Positions 15,474 to 23,435 of a DNA stretch of 63,566 bases are shown piece by piece. The stretch is from positions 1-63,566 of the forward strand of contig VGNE01000016.1 of NCBI GenBank assembly GCA_016866215.1. Reading direction: 5' to 3'. Every line of letters begins with the position of its first letter. Positions within the stretch are counted from its first letter, which is position 1. A model generated the notes under the pieces. It made no database searches. It worked only from the letters and a program-made list of their open reading frames with translations, and was not told the DNA's origin. Origin of the DNA: Chloroflexota bacterium (GTDB lineage: Bacteria; Chloroflexota; Anaerolineae; Anaerolineales; Villigracilaceae). Made by a program: the position numbers and the translations under genes.

Positions 15474-16259
15474 ATGATCGAAACAATCACAATTTTTGGC
15501 GGACACAGCCGTGACGGAGAACCTGAAGCGGTGCAGCGCATTGAACTGAAAATGGGCGATGTGGTCAGCATCGTTGGACCCACCGGTTCAGGCAAGACTA
15601 CTTTCATCAACGATATCGAACTGTTTGCAAACGGCAACACCCAGACCGGACGACGCATCCTGATCAACGGCGTACTGCCTCCAGTGGAGTATCGCGACAA
15701 TCCGTCTTTGAATCCAATCGCGCTGATTACACAACACACCACTTTCCTGTCCGACCTCCCCGTTCTGGAATTTCTCACCGAACATGCCGGCATCCGTGTG
15801 CTGGATAAAAGCCTGATCGAGCAGATGATTGCCGACACGCTGTCTTTTGCCAATCAGTTGACCGGCGAACCGATCATCCCCGGCGTCCGCATGACCGAAC
15901 TCTCCGGCGGACAAACCCGCGCCCTGCTCATCGCTGATGCGACCATCATTTGCGATACCCCCATCGTCCTGTTGGATGAAGTGGAGAACGCCGGCATTAA
16001 CCGTTCGCGCGCGCTGGAATTACTCCGCGCCTACCGCAAGATTTTCATCTTCGTCACACACGATCCGCGCATTGCGTTGCTCTCGGATTATCGCATCGTC
16101 ATGAAGGGCGGAAGCATCACTGACTTGCTGCGTACCAACGAAGAAGAACGCGCCTTTTCACATCAAGTCGCCAAACTTGACGACCTGCTCGCTGTCATGC
16201 GCGACAAGATCCGCTTTGGCGAACGTCTCACCACTCACGAACTGGAAGGATTCGCATGA
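15474..16259 (+). CDS. Soluble ABC-type ATPase without membrane partner
   Basis: 261 residues. One ABC domain: Walker A GPTGSGKTT (residues 35-43), signature LSGGQ near 145, Walker B IVLLDEVENAG, switch His in FVTHDPRIAL. There is no transmembrane segment and no permease gene nearby; instead a GTPase gene overlaps its stop by four bases. The extra C-terminal 45 residues are helical. AAGGAG precedes the ATG. By context (GTPase, cysteine desulfurase, Fe-S protein) I infer a role in assembly or activation of a metalloenzyme, loosely comparable with soluble ABC proteins such as SufC or methyl-CoM reductase component A2. That role is not shown by the sequence. Confidence 0.75.
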   Translation: MIETITIFGGHSRDGEPEAVQRIELKMGDVVSIVGPTGSGKTTFINDIELFANGNTQTGRRILINGVLPPVEYRDNPSLNPIALITQHTTFLSDLPVLEFLTEHAGIRVLDKSLIEQMIADTLSFANQLTGEPIIPGVRMTELSGGQTRALLIADATIICDTPIVLLDEVENAGINRSRALELLRAYRKIFIFVTHDPRIALLSDYRIVMKGGSITDLLRTNEEERAFSHQVAKLDDLLAVMRDKIRFGERLTTHELEGFA

Positions 16260-16957
16260 AACTCTGTATTTGTGCCGGCCCTGCAACGACCGGCAAATCC
16301 GCTGTCCTACGTCACATGATCTCGAAATTACAAGCCGCTGGCGACAGCGTGGCCTTTCTCAAAGTTGACGTGCAATATGCCGAGGAAGATGAAATCTTCG
16401 CAAGGGAGTTCGGCATCCCGACTCGCAAAGTTTATTCAGGAGAACTGTGTCCTGACCACTGTAACGTGATGGTGCTTGGTGACGCCATGCAATGGGCGGA
16501 AAAATCCGGGGCGAATATCTTGTTGGTCGAAACTGCTGGTTTGTGCCTGCGCTGTTCCCCCTACGTGGACGGCGGACTGGGCATGATCGTCATCGAAGCC
16601 ACCAGCGGAACGAACCTGCCGCTCAAGATCGGTCCCATGCTTTCGCTTGCCGACGTGGCCGTCGTCACCAAAATTGACCGCGTATCACAGGCTGAACGCG
16701 AAGTATTCCGTGCACGCATCCAGACCGTTGCCCCCAATGTGAAAGTCCGCGAAGTGAACGCCCTGTACGGAATTGGCATTGACCCGCTGGTGGACATCCT
16801 GCGCAACCAGCCCGACACCTGGGACAAGATGATGTTGCGCGGCAACCCTCCCGTCGGCACATGTACCATCTGTGTCGGCAAAAAAGAAATCGGCTGGCAG
16901 GCGCACTTTGGCGTTGTCCGCTCGCTGGAGAATCAGAACTTCTATCGTGGTGAATAA
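16256..16957 (+). CDS. G3E-type GTPase (HypB/UreG/CobW-like) with Cys pairs
   Basis: 233 residues; ATGA overlap with the ABC gene implies translational coupling. P-loop GPATTGKS (8-15), VETAG as switch II, and TKID (138-141) as the GTP specificity motif put it in the SIMIBI metal-chaperone group. Three Cys pairs could bind metal or Fe-S: C65-x3-C69 (CPDHC), C97-x2-C100 (CLRC, directly after the switch) and C203-x2-C206 (CTIC). It lacks the N-terminal Cys/His region of HypB and the CXCC of CobW, so it is not an ordinary member of either. Likely a nucleotide-gated metal or cluster insertase for an unidentified client. Confidence 0.75.
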   Translation: MKLCICAGPATTGKSAVLRHMISKLQAAGDSVAFLKVDVQYAEEDEIFAREFGIPTRKVYSGELCPDHCNVMVLGDAMQWAEKSGANILLVETAGLCLRCSPYVDGGLGMIVIEATSGTNLPLKIGPMLSLADVAVVTKIDRVSQAEREVFRARIQTVAPNVKVREVNALYGIGIDPLVDILRNQPDTWDKMMLRGNPPVGTCTICVGKKEIGWQAHFGVVRSLENQNFYRGE

Positions 16958-16971
16958 TAAATAGCATGTCA

Positions 16972-16999
16972 CACCTGCACTTGCGCGCAGGTGCAAGTG
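16972..16999 (+). promoter_or_regulatory. Two mutually exclusive hairpins
   Basis: CACCTGC/GCAGGTG (16972-16978 with 16987-16993) and CACTTGC/GCAAGTG (16978-16984 with 16993-16999) are both perfect 7-bp stems that share bases, so only one can form at a time. They sit between the GTPase and desulfurase genes. Confidence 0.4.
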
Positions 17000-17105
17000 T
17001 TGCGAAGGAGCATGTTCTCCGCGATTGAAGCAATCTCCAAGTAAATGGGACTTTCCACTTAACAGGAGATTGCTTCGCCGCCAAGAACGGGCGGCTCGCA
17101 ATGAC
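17000..17105. repeat. Dispersed palindromic element, copy 2
   Basis: Starts TTGCGAAGGAGC and ends CTCGCAATGAC, with internal AGCAATCTCC / GGAGATTGCT arms. It fills most of the gap before the desulfurase gene; the copy ends 20 bp before that start codon. Confidence 0.75.
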
Positions 17106-17125
17106 ATAGATAGGAAAGGAAAACC

Positions 17126-18304
17126 ATGTCACAAATTTATTTCGACCACTCAGCCACCACCCCACTCGACCCGCGCGTCGTCGAAGCCATGCTCCCGTTT
17201 TACGGGGCGAATTTTGGCAACCCGTCCAGCCTGCACTGGACTGGACAGCAGTCCAAGCAAGCTATTGACGAAGGCCGCCAGCAGTTAGCAGACTTGTTCC
17301 ACGCCAGCCCCGATGAAATTGTCTTCACCGCCAGCGGCACAGAATCCGACAACATGGTTTTGATCGGGGTGGCAACTCAATACAAGCCGCAGGACTGTCA
17401 CATCATTACCTCGTCGTTTGAACATCCCGCGGTCCTGGAGACCTGCAAGTATCTTCAAAAACTTGGCTATGAAATCAGTTATCTGCCCGTGACACCGGAA
17501 GGCATTGTTGATCCAGAGTCGCTCAAACAGGCATTAAGACCCAACACGCGTCTTGTCTCCGTGATGGCTGCCAATAATGTTGTCGGCACGCTTCAACCCA
17601 TTGCCGAACTTGCAAAGATCACCAAAGCGCAAGGCGCATTATTCCACACAGACGCGGTGCAAGCCGTTGGAAAAATCCCACTGCATATAAACACTCTGCC
17701 CGTTGACCTGCTCTCGCTTTCTGCGCACAAACTTCATGGCCCAAAAGGCATCGGCGCGCTGTACATTCGCAAAGGTGTAAAGATCGCGCCGCTTGTTCAC
17801 GGCGGCGGGCAAGAGCGCGGCATTCGTTCCGCCACGGAAAATGTCGCGGGGATTGTCGGTCTCGGGAAAGCCGCGGCAATTGCCGGCGCGGAAATGAGCG
17901 CAGAGGCGAGCCGTCTCGTCAAATTGCGAGACCGCATCATCGCCGAAGTCCAAAATCAAATCCCCAACGCCTATCTGATCGGACACCCATACAAACGATT
18001 GCCCGGCCACATCTGTCTCGGCTTCGCGGGACAGGAAGGCGAAGCCATCCATCTCATGCTCGCGTTGAATGAAGAAGGTATTGCGATCTCGACCGGCTCC
18101 GCCTGCAGCGCGCACAATGCGGGACAGCCTTCCTACATTTTGATGGCGATGGGCATGGACGCTGTGCGGGCGCGCGGCTCATTGCGGATCACGCTCGGCC
18201 GCTTCAATACGGACTTCGAAGTTGATTCGTTTCTAGAGATATTACCGCGGCTGGCAGCGAATCTGAACACCATCACATCCCGCGAGTTTGCTGCTGTTTC
18301 ATAA
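17126..18304 (+). CDS. Cysteine desulfurase, NifS/IscS type
   Basis: 392 residues. PLP enzyme that takes sulfur from cysteine as a persulfide for cluster or thio-cofactor assembly. Visible: IYFDHSATTPLDPRV start, SGTESDN, AMAANNVVGTLQPI, HTDAVQAVGKI, PLP lysine in SAHKLHGPKGIGALY, and the mobile catalytic loop STGSACSAHN with its Cys. The site AAAGGAAAACC precedes the ATG. Position between the GTPase and the Fe-S protein suggests a dedicated sulfur donor for this operon; no IscU/NifU scaffold is in the window. It could also serve general Fe-S assembly. Confidence 0.93.
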   Translation: MSQIYFDHSATTPLDPRVVEAMLPFYGANFGNPSSLHWTGQQSKQAIDEGRQQLADLFHASPDEIVFTASGTESDNMVLIGVATQYKPQDCHIITSSFEHPAVLETCKYLQKLGYEISYLPVTPEGIVDPESLKQALRPNTRLVSVMAANNVVGTLQPIAELAKITKAQGALFHTDAVQAVGKIPLHINTLPVDLLSLSAHKLHGPKGIGALYIRKGVKIAPLVHGGGQERGIRSATENVAGIVGLGKAAAIAGAEMSAEASRLVKLRDRIIAEVQNQIPNAYLIGHPYKRLPGHICLGFAGQEGEAIHLMLALNEEGIAISTGSACSAHNAGQPSYILMAMGMDAVRARGSLRITLGRFNTDFEVDSFLEILPRLAANLNTITSREFAAVS

Positions 18305-18326
18305 ATTAACCAAAGGAATCCAAACA

Positions 18327-19103
18327 ATGACTCTCCCAACCACTACATACTCTGTGAACGACCTGCCCGGCTTGAACTGCGGCGTCTGCGGCTTGCGCAG
18401 TTGCGAAGAAATGGCCGCTCGCTTGCAAGATAACCCCGACCTGATCAAACGCTGCATCTATCTTTCGGATAACCGCTATGAAGCGCGCGAGATCGCAACC
18501 GAGAATCGCGTCAACCCGTTGAACTACCCCGTTTCTCCCGTACCGACAATTAACGCGCAGCCCACACTTTCCACCTGTGCCGGTTGCGCTACATCGCCCA
18601 GCCAGACCACCTCTTTCATCCCCGGCATGAGCAACCCATGGCGGGACAGCCTCGGACGCGAATTCGATTTCTATCTCGAACACTTTCCCGAAGAACCCGG
18701 TCCTCGTGAAATCATCCTTCCGCACAATCCCCTCATCACGCGCGAAATGGATATCCAAGTCGGCGATATTTTGATTGGCCGTCCGCTCGGTATGTCCTGC
18801 GGATGTCCTATCACCCACTGCGGAGTCGCCATGAGTGTTGACAAGCGCACGGGCGTGATCGTGTGGTGCGTAACGGGTCCGCTCAATCCGCGCCAAAATG
18901 GATTCAAAGACCTTGGCTACTACATCGCCGAAGGCTACGAAGGCATGATCACCGAAGCGCGCGCGGAGATCAAGATCGGCATGCGTTACTTCTTCCAGCC
19001 GCGCATGTGCATGCTGCAATGGCGGCACAGCGGATTGGTCAACTTCATGAACCGCACGCCCACTGGTTATCAAGTGCGCGTCGAAGGTTTGTGGATCGGG
19101 TGA
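18327..19103 (+). CDS. Fe-S protein with CFeSP/RnfB-type cluster domain
   Basis: 258 residues from the ATG at 18327 (AAAGGA site); earlier in-frame codons overlap the upstream gene. The N-terminus has a 4Fe-4S domain of the type in the corrinoid Fe-S protein and RnfB: LPGLNCGVCGLRSC with C18, C21, C26 and C43. A second pair is C84/C87 (CAGC), and a third group is SCGCPITHCG in the middle, with further single Cys later (VWCV, RMCML). The remaining fold is not one I recognise. So many cysteines suggest two or more clusters, either as an electron donor or as a carrier to a client enzyme. Last gene of the run with the ABC ATPase, GTPase and desulfurase. Confidence 0.7.
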   Translation: MTLPTTTYSVNDLPGLNCGVCGLRSCEEMAARLQDNPDLIKRCIYLSDNRYEAREIATENRVNPLNYPVSPVPTINAQPTLSTCAGCATSPSQTTSFIPGMSNPWRDSLGREFDFYLEHFPEEPGPREIILPHNPLITREMDIQVGDILIGRPLGMSCGCPITHCGVAMSVDKRTGVIVWCVTGPLNPRQNGFKDLGYYIAEGYEGMITEARAEIKIGMRYFFQPRMCMLQWRHSGLVNFMNRTPTGYQVRVEGLWIG

Positions 19104-19194
19104 TGTGTAGTAAAATTCCACCCTGTAAGATTCTTTCGACCCACATCTTCAATGAGGAATATGAAAACCATGCTGAACTGCATCTGTACAGGGC

Positions 19195-19358
19195 GGGGTC
19201 ACTAACCCACCGCCTCTTTCCCAGAGACAAACGGCTGACTGCCACAAACGGTGGGCTTGATCCCGCATTTCACAAAAGTCGTCGCTTGACGGCTTCACAC
19301 ATGCGCCCATCGTTTGCATGCTGAGAAGAATTCTCAGCGGCAGACAGCCGTTTTTGTT
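19195..19358 (+). ncRNA. Multi-branched structured RNA of unknown class
   Basis: Nested stems are visible in the sequence. P1: AAACGGCTG (19229-19237) with CAGCCGTTT (19345-19353), plus GCC/GGC inside. P2: CAAACGGTGGGC (19245-19256) with GCCCATCGTTTG (19305-19316), one G-U, continued by CGCAT/ATGCG. P3: hairpin AAGTCGTC/GACGGCTT (19276-19295). P4: hairpin GCTGAGAA/TTCTCAGC (19320-19338). P1 ends in a T-run, so the whole could terminate transcription. A separate GGCGG/CCGCC hairpin precedes it. It lies 25-190 bp upstream of the cystathionine beta-synthase start. It matches no riboswitch I can name; a sulfur-metabolite sensor is one guess, an independent small RNA another. Confidence 0.5.
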
Positions 19359-19382
19359 TATATATTTCTGGAGTAAAAAGCA

Positions 19383-20825
19383 ATGAATAAGATAACCCTA
19401 CCGATGTCAGATCAGAATCGTGTCTACAACAATATCCTTCAAACCATAGGAAGAACCCCTCTCATCCATCTTGGAAGGATTGGGCGTGAATTACCGGCTT
19501 CCCTTTACGCAAAAGTGGAATATTTCAACCCCGGCGGCTCGATCAAGGACCGCATTGCCGTGAACATTATTGAAGACGCCGAACACGCTGGACGATTGAA
19601 GCCCGGCGGCACCGTGGTGGAATCCACTTCCGGGAATACCGGCATGGGACTTGCGCTTGTCTGCGCTCAAAAGGGATACAAAGCCGTCTTTGTCATGCCC
19701 GATAAGATGAGCCAGGAAAAAATTCAACTGCTTTCTGCGCATGGAGCGCGGGTAGTTATTACTCCCACCGCGGTCGAGCCGGATGATCCGCGCTCGTATT
19801 ACAACGTCGCTAAACGCATCGCTGCCGAGACCCCCAACGCGATCCTTGCCAATCAGTATCATAACCCTGAGAATCCGCGCAGTCATTACCTGTCTACTGG
19901 CCCGGAAATATGGGAGCAGACCGAGGGGAAGATCACCGATCTGGTCGCCTGCATGGGCACCGGCGGAACAATCAGTGGGACGGCGTGTTACCTGAAAGAA
20001 AAGAATCCGAACATCCGCATCGTTGGCGTGGATCCGCTTGGCTCGATCCTGCTGGAGACATGGAAAAACGGGGGCAGGATTCCAGAAGGCGCCAAGGCTT
20101 CCCCATATAAAGTGGAAGGCTTCGGGGAGGATTTTCTGCCGTCCACTTTGAATCTCTCGTTGATTGATGAGGTTGTCCGGATCAATGATAAAGAATCGTT
20201 TTTGTGGGCGCGTCGTTTGGTGAAAGAGGAGGGGATTTTCTCCGGTGGCTCCGCCGGCGCGGCGCTGGCCGCAGCAGTACGTTATGCTCAGAGTTTGAGA
20301 ATTGAGAATGCAGATCAGGGGAGCGAACGCTTGATTGTGGTGATATTGCCGGACTCAGGCTCTCGTTATCTATCCAAACTCTACGATGATAAGTGGATGC
20401 GGGAAAACGGGTATCTGGAACCAGAGTGGAGTGGAACTCAATTGGGTGAGATTCTGGATGCCAAATCGTCAAGTCGCCTGATTACGACCTGGGTAACAGA
20501 TCGTATGACGGATGTAATCGCCTCCTTGAAGGAACATGACGTTTCCCAAATGCCTGCCCTATATTCGGATGGGACATTGGCAGGTCTGGTAACCGAAGTT
20601 GATTTATTAAATCATATGCTGGAGAATGGCTACGAACATTCCCCGGACGAAACGATTGAAAGCGTGATCCGCCCTGCGGAGACTCTCTTCCCATCTTCAA
20701 CTCGTTTGGATGACGCTTTGCCGGCCCTGGTCAGCGAGCAGGCAGTGCTGGTTACCGAAGACGACCATCCCTTGGGTATCCTTACCAAAATAGACATCCT
20801 GGACTTTATCGCCCAGAAAATCTAA
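19383..20825 (+). CDS. Cystathionine beta-synthase-type PLP enzyme with C-terminal CBS pair
   Basis: 480 residues. Fold-type II PLP domain (1-330): PLP lysine K55 in PGGSIKDRIA, STSGNTGMGLA phosphate loop, GTGGTISG, SGGSAGAAL. The C-terminal 140 residues hold two CBS motifs (TTWVTDRMTDVIASLKEHDVS and the segment from ESVIRPAETLFPS to GILTKIDILDF), as in eukaryotic and some bacterial CBS proteins where they bind adenosyl ligands. It condenses serine or an activated serine with homocysteine or sulfide; which one cannot be decided from sequence. A CTGGAG site precedes the ATG. The structured RNA upstream and the cysK remnant downstream point to sulfur amino acid metabolism. Confidence 0.88.
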   Translation: MNKITLPMSDQNRVYNNILQTIGRTPLIHLGRIGRELPASLYAKVEYFNPGGSIKDRIAVNIIEDAEHAGRLKPGGTVVESTSGNTGMGLALVCAQKGYKAVFVMPDKMSQEKIQLLSAHGARVVITPTAVEPDDPRSYYNVAKRIAAETPNAILANQYHNPENPRSHYLSTGPEIWEQTEGKITDLVACMGTGGTISGTACYLKEKNPNIRIVGVDPLGSILLETWKNGGRIPEGAKASPYKVEGFGEDFLPSTLNLSLIDEVVRINDKESFLWARRLVKEEGIFSGGSAGAALAAAVRYAQSLRIENADQGSERLIVVILPDSGSRYLSKLYDDKWMRENGYLEPEWSGTQLGEILDAKSSSRLITTWVTDRMTDVIASLKEHDVSQMPALYSDGTLAGLVTEVDLLNHMLENGYEHSPDETIESVIRPAETLFPSSTRLDDALPALVSEQAVLVTEDDHPLGILTKIDILDFIAQKI

Positions 20826-20845
20826 ATTCATAAAAGGAAAATAAA

Positions 20846-20907
20846 ATGAAAATCGCAAATAATGTAATTGATCTGATTGGCAACACCCCACTTAATAAGC
20901 TCTCGCT
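20846..20907 (+). pseudogene. cysK: cysK stump: first ~20 codons of cysteine synthase
   Basis: After an AAAGGA site the ATG at 20846 gives MKIANNVIDLIGNTPLNKLS, the typical start of O-acetylserine sulfhydrylase. Similarity then stops at a GC-rich palindrome (20905-20937), and the frame runs into the end of the converging hypA gene, ending at 21004. The catalytic lysine and everything downstream are missing. The ribosome site is intact, so a 52-residue useless peptide might still be made. Confidence 0.8.
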
Positions 20908-20938
20908 GCCGTCCCCGGCGGCGAGGACGCCGCCTTCA
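20905..20938. repeat. GC-rich palindrome at the cysK break
   Basis: GCCGTCCCCGGCGGC followed by GAGGACGCCGCC has the same core as the inverted pair at 50664-50716 (CGCCGTCCTCGGCG / CGCCGAGGACGGCG). It marks the point where cysK similarity ends. Confidence 0.6.
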
Positions 20939-20943
20939 GCAGA

Positions 20944-21276
20944 CTATTCCACATCAATACTTTCGATCTTGACATCATCTCCGCTAATTAATTTCAAACG
21001 ATGACTCTGGCAGGCCGGGCATATTATGATCTCTTCCTTGGGATGAAAAACTGTGTCACATTCAAGACACTTCATTTCCGCATCCACGTATTGGAAATGT
21101 AATTTCGTTCCCTGCGCAAGTGTGCCTTTGGCGAGATCATCCCAATAAAATCGGATCGACTCTTCGCGTTCATCTGAAAGTTCGCCGATCAGCAAATTTA
21201 CTTGCAGGAGTTTCTTCGCGCCGGCATTTTTCAGTGCGATATTAAGAATATTTTGGGTGAGGGAAAGTTCGTGCAT
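20944..21276 (-). CDS. hypA: Hydrogenase nickel incorporation protein HypA
   Basis: 110 residues from the ATG at 21276, giving MHELSLTQNIL, where the N-terminal Met-His2-Glu binds nickel. The zinc site is two CxxC pairs (KCLEC and CPAC). HypA delivers Ni to the large subunit of [NiFe] hydrogenases together with HypB. Last gene of the hydrogenase operon, 78 bp after the protease. No hypB, C, D, E or F is in the window, so the rest of the maturation set must be elsewhere. Confidence 0.93.
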   Translation of the reverse strand: MHELSLTQNILNIALKNAGAKKLLQVNLLIGELSDEREESIRFYWDDLAKGTLAQGTKLHFQYVDAEMKCLECDTVFHPKEEIIICPACQSHRLKLISGDDVKIESIDVE

Positions 21277-21354
21277 ATCTGCCTTAAACCTACCCCCTTT
21301 AGTGATCATGTCCAAGATGGAGAATGCCACCCCTGGGAATGATTTTCTTCTCGA

Positions 21355-21846
21355 TTATCCTACCGCCTGTTTCAACAGATCAAGTACAACACCTGCCGCA
21401 AATGGGACCGCCTCTGCAACAGGCGGTGAAAGTTCCTCGCTGAAATCATAGATTCTCCTGGTCGCAATTCCCACGATCTCAATATCATCCGGCAGTGACG
21501 CGCCCATGGACCTGCCCAATTCAATCGCATTTTGCAGGGAGGTATCGTGCGCGCTGCTCGTATGAAAGGCGGAATAATTTGGCAAGTCGCTTAACTTCAA
21601 AACCAATATCGAACCAACCGGCTCATCCAATGCAAACGCGTCAATCAGAATGGCGCGGTCATAGCCAACGAGACGTTCCATCAAACTGAGGCCGCCGAGC
21701 GAGAGGCAATCTACATCAACCCTCATCCCCTGCCCTCCTCCCTGAAAGGGGGAGGGGAGTTGGCGTTTCACTTCCTCCGCAACTCTCCATCCAACGCCGT
21801 CATCGCCAAGAATGGGATTGCCAAGCCCGATCACCAATGTTTTCAT
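21355..21846 (-). CDS. Hydrogenase maturation protease (HyaD/HycI family)
   Basis: 163 residues from the ATG at 21846 (MKTLVIGLGNPILGDDGVG). The Ni-binding Glu/Asp positions of the family fit GNPILGDDGVG and the Asp in AILIDAF; the His is in HDTSLQNAI. It would remove the 27-residue C-terminal extension of the large subunit once nickel is in place. Odd: residues around 31-41 (SPFQGGGQGM) are encoded by a C-rich dispersed-repeat-like sequence (21722-21762) and look like an in-frame insertion in a surface loop. Confidence 0.9.
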   Translation of the reverse strand: MKTLVIGLGNPILGDDGVGWRVAEEVKRQLPSPFQGGGQGMRVDVDCLSLGGLSLMERLVGYDRAILIDAFALDEPVGSILVLKLSDLPNYSAFHTSSAHDTSLQNAIELGRSMGASLPDDIEIVGIATRRIYDFSEELSPPVAEAVPFAAGVVLDLLKQAVG

Positions 21847-21912
21847 AACGACAGTCTCGCCCTTCGACACGTTCAGGACACCGTTTCTTATCAGGCCTCA
21901 ACCTGTTCCCGT

Positions 21913-23379
21913 TTAACAAAACTGTTTCAACACTTTTACAGGATTCCCAGCCACATCATGGATGGTGATCTGCAATGGCATTTGACCCGGCAGTGAATGG
22001 GTCGCGCAACCGAAGCATGGATCATAGGCGCGGAACGCCATCTCCACCATGTTGAGCAAACCCTCATTCACATTGCCATCCTTGATAAGACTTGTCGCGG
22101 CCTTATGCGTGGACATTTGAATGGGCGCGTAGTTGTTGGTGGTGCCAACGATGAGATTCACTTTGGTAACAACGCCCCGTTCATCGGTCCAGTAGTGATG
22201 CGTGAGGGTGCCGCGCGGCGCCTCGACGATGCCCACGCCTTCCGTCGGAGTCTGGGTCGGCCTGGTGTGTACATTCGGTGATGTGATCTCAGGGTCAGCC
22301 ACCAGCTCCACCCAGCGTTCCGCCGCGTATAGCAACTCGATCAGTCGCGCCCAATGGATGGCGAGGCGTTGATGCACGGGCTTGCCGCCAAAGATATCGT
22401 AGAATTTTTGATATTCCTCCTGTGCGAGCGGTGTTGCCATGCCGTCAGAAGCGTTGAGGCGGGAAAGCGGCGTTGCCATGTAGATGCCAGAGTCTTCGCC
22501 ATCCACAAAACCTTTCCAGCCGACCTTCTTGAGATATGGGAATTTGAGATAAGTCCACGGCTCAACATGCTCGGCGATATGCTCGGCATAATCCTTCGGC
22601 TCATATTTGACAAACTCCTTGCCATTCGGGTCAACCACGCGGACTTTGCCATCATAGAAATTGACTTTATTGTTCTCGTCCACCATGCCCATGTAATAGG
22701 TGCGGTGGGTATACACGTCGCCGAGGATGAGGTCCACATAGGCCTTGTTGCCAAGCACGATGTCATTGAATATCTTCAGGCTGAACTGTGCGAAGTCAAT
22801 CGCCCAGCGCCCCATCTCTTCGATCTCTTTGCGCTGTTCCCCGGTGATGCCTTTTGTAATGCCGCCCGGAATTGAAGTGCATGGATGGACTTTGCGTCCG
22901 CCGATCATCTCGACGACGGTATGCCCATACTTGCGCATTTGAATAACTTTGCCGCCGATCTCCAATCCCACTTTGTGGATCACGCCCAGAATATTCCTTT
23001 CTGCAACGGGCGCATCGGGTCCCATTACGAAATCGGGACCGCCCAATGCGTAGAAGTGAGTCGTGTGGTCGGTGCAATAGAATGCGGAGTACAGCAACTC
23101 GCGCAGCATCTTCGCCGTGCGAGGCGGGTCTACGTGATAGACCATGTCCGCCGCTTTGGAGGCCGCCATGTGATGCGCCTCCGGGCAGACCCCGCAGATG
23201 CGGTTTGTCAACAGCGGCATTTCCTCAATGGGACGCCCCACGCAGAATCTTTCAAAGCCGCGCAGTTCGGGAATCTGAAAATACGAGTTGGCGACATTTC
23301 CCTTTTCATCGAGAAATATTTCGATCTTGCCGTGGCCTTCCAGGCGGGTAACGGGGTCAATGGATATTCGTTGGGTCAT
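21913..23379 (-). CDS. mvhA: [NiFe]-hydrogenase large subunit, group 3c (MvhA-like)
   Basis: 488 residues from the ATG at 23379 (MTQRISIDPVTRLEGHG; GGAGA site). Ni ligands: L1 motif R60-I-C62-G-V-C65 and L2 motif D453-P-C455-F-G-C458-A-T-H461. The 27 residues after H461 form the extension removed by the maturation protease, evidence of a true [NiFe] active site. With MvhG, MvhD and HdrABC nearby it fits the soluble complex that oxidises H2 and bifurcates electrons to ferredoxin and a disulfide-type acceptor. In methanogens the acceptor is CoM-S-S-CoB; in this bacterium it is unknown. Confidence 0.95.
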   Translation of the reverse strand: MTQRISIDPVTRLEGHGKIEIFLDEKGNVANSYFQIPELRGFERFCVGRPIEEMPLLTNRICGVCPEAHHMAASKAADMVYHVDPPRTAKMLRELLYSAFYCTDHTTHFYALGGPDFVMGPDAPVAERNILGVIHKVGLEIGGKVIQMRKYGHTVVEMIGGRKVHPCTSIPGGITKGITGEQRKEIEEMGRWAIDFAQFSLKIFNDIVLGNKAYVDLILGDVYTHRTYYMGMVDENNKVNFYDGKVRVVDPNGKEFVKYEPKDYAEHIAEHVEPWTYLKFPYLKKVGWKGFVDGEDSGIYMATPLSRLNASDGMATPLAQEEYQKFYDIFGGKPVHQRLAIHWARLIELLYAAERWVELVADPEITSPNVHTRPTQTPTEGVGIVEAPRGTLTHHYWTDERGVVTKVNLIVGTTNNYAPIQMSTHKAATSLIKDGNVNEGLLNMVEMAFRAYDPCFGCATHSLPGQMPLQITIHDVAGNPVKVLKQFC

Positions 23380-23435
23380 AGGGTCTCCAATCGGTAATGC
23401 GAAATTTTTTCGCATCACGTTTTACGCATTACAAA

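Noticed and set aside
16256-16957. Calling the GTPase HypB because hydrogenase genes are near
   Set aside because: It lacks the N-terminal metal-binding region and the conserved HypB P-loop context, and belongs to a separate operon on the other strand.
18306-19121. 271-codon open frame antisense to the Fe-S protein gene
   Set aside because: The plus-strand protein has an ordered Cys pattern and a ribosome site; the antisense product is low in hydrophobic core and has neither.
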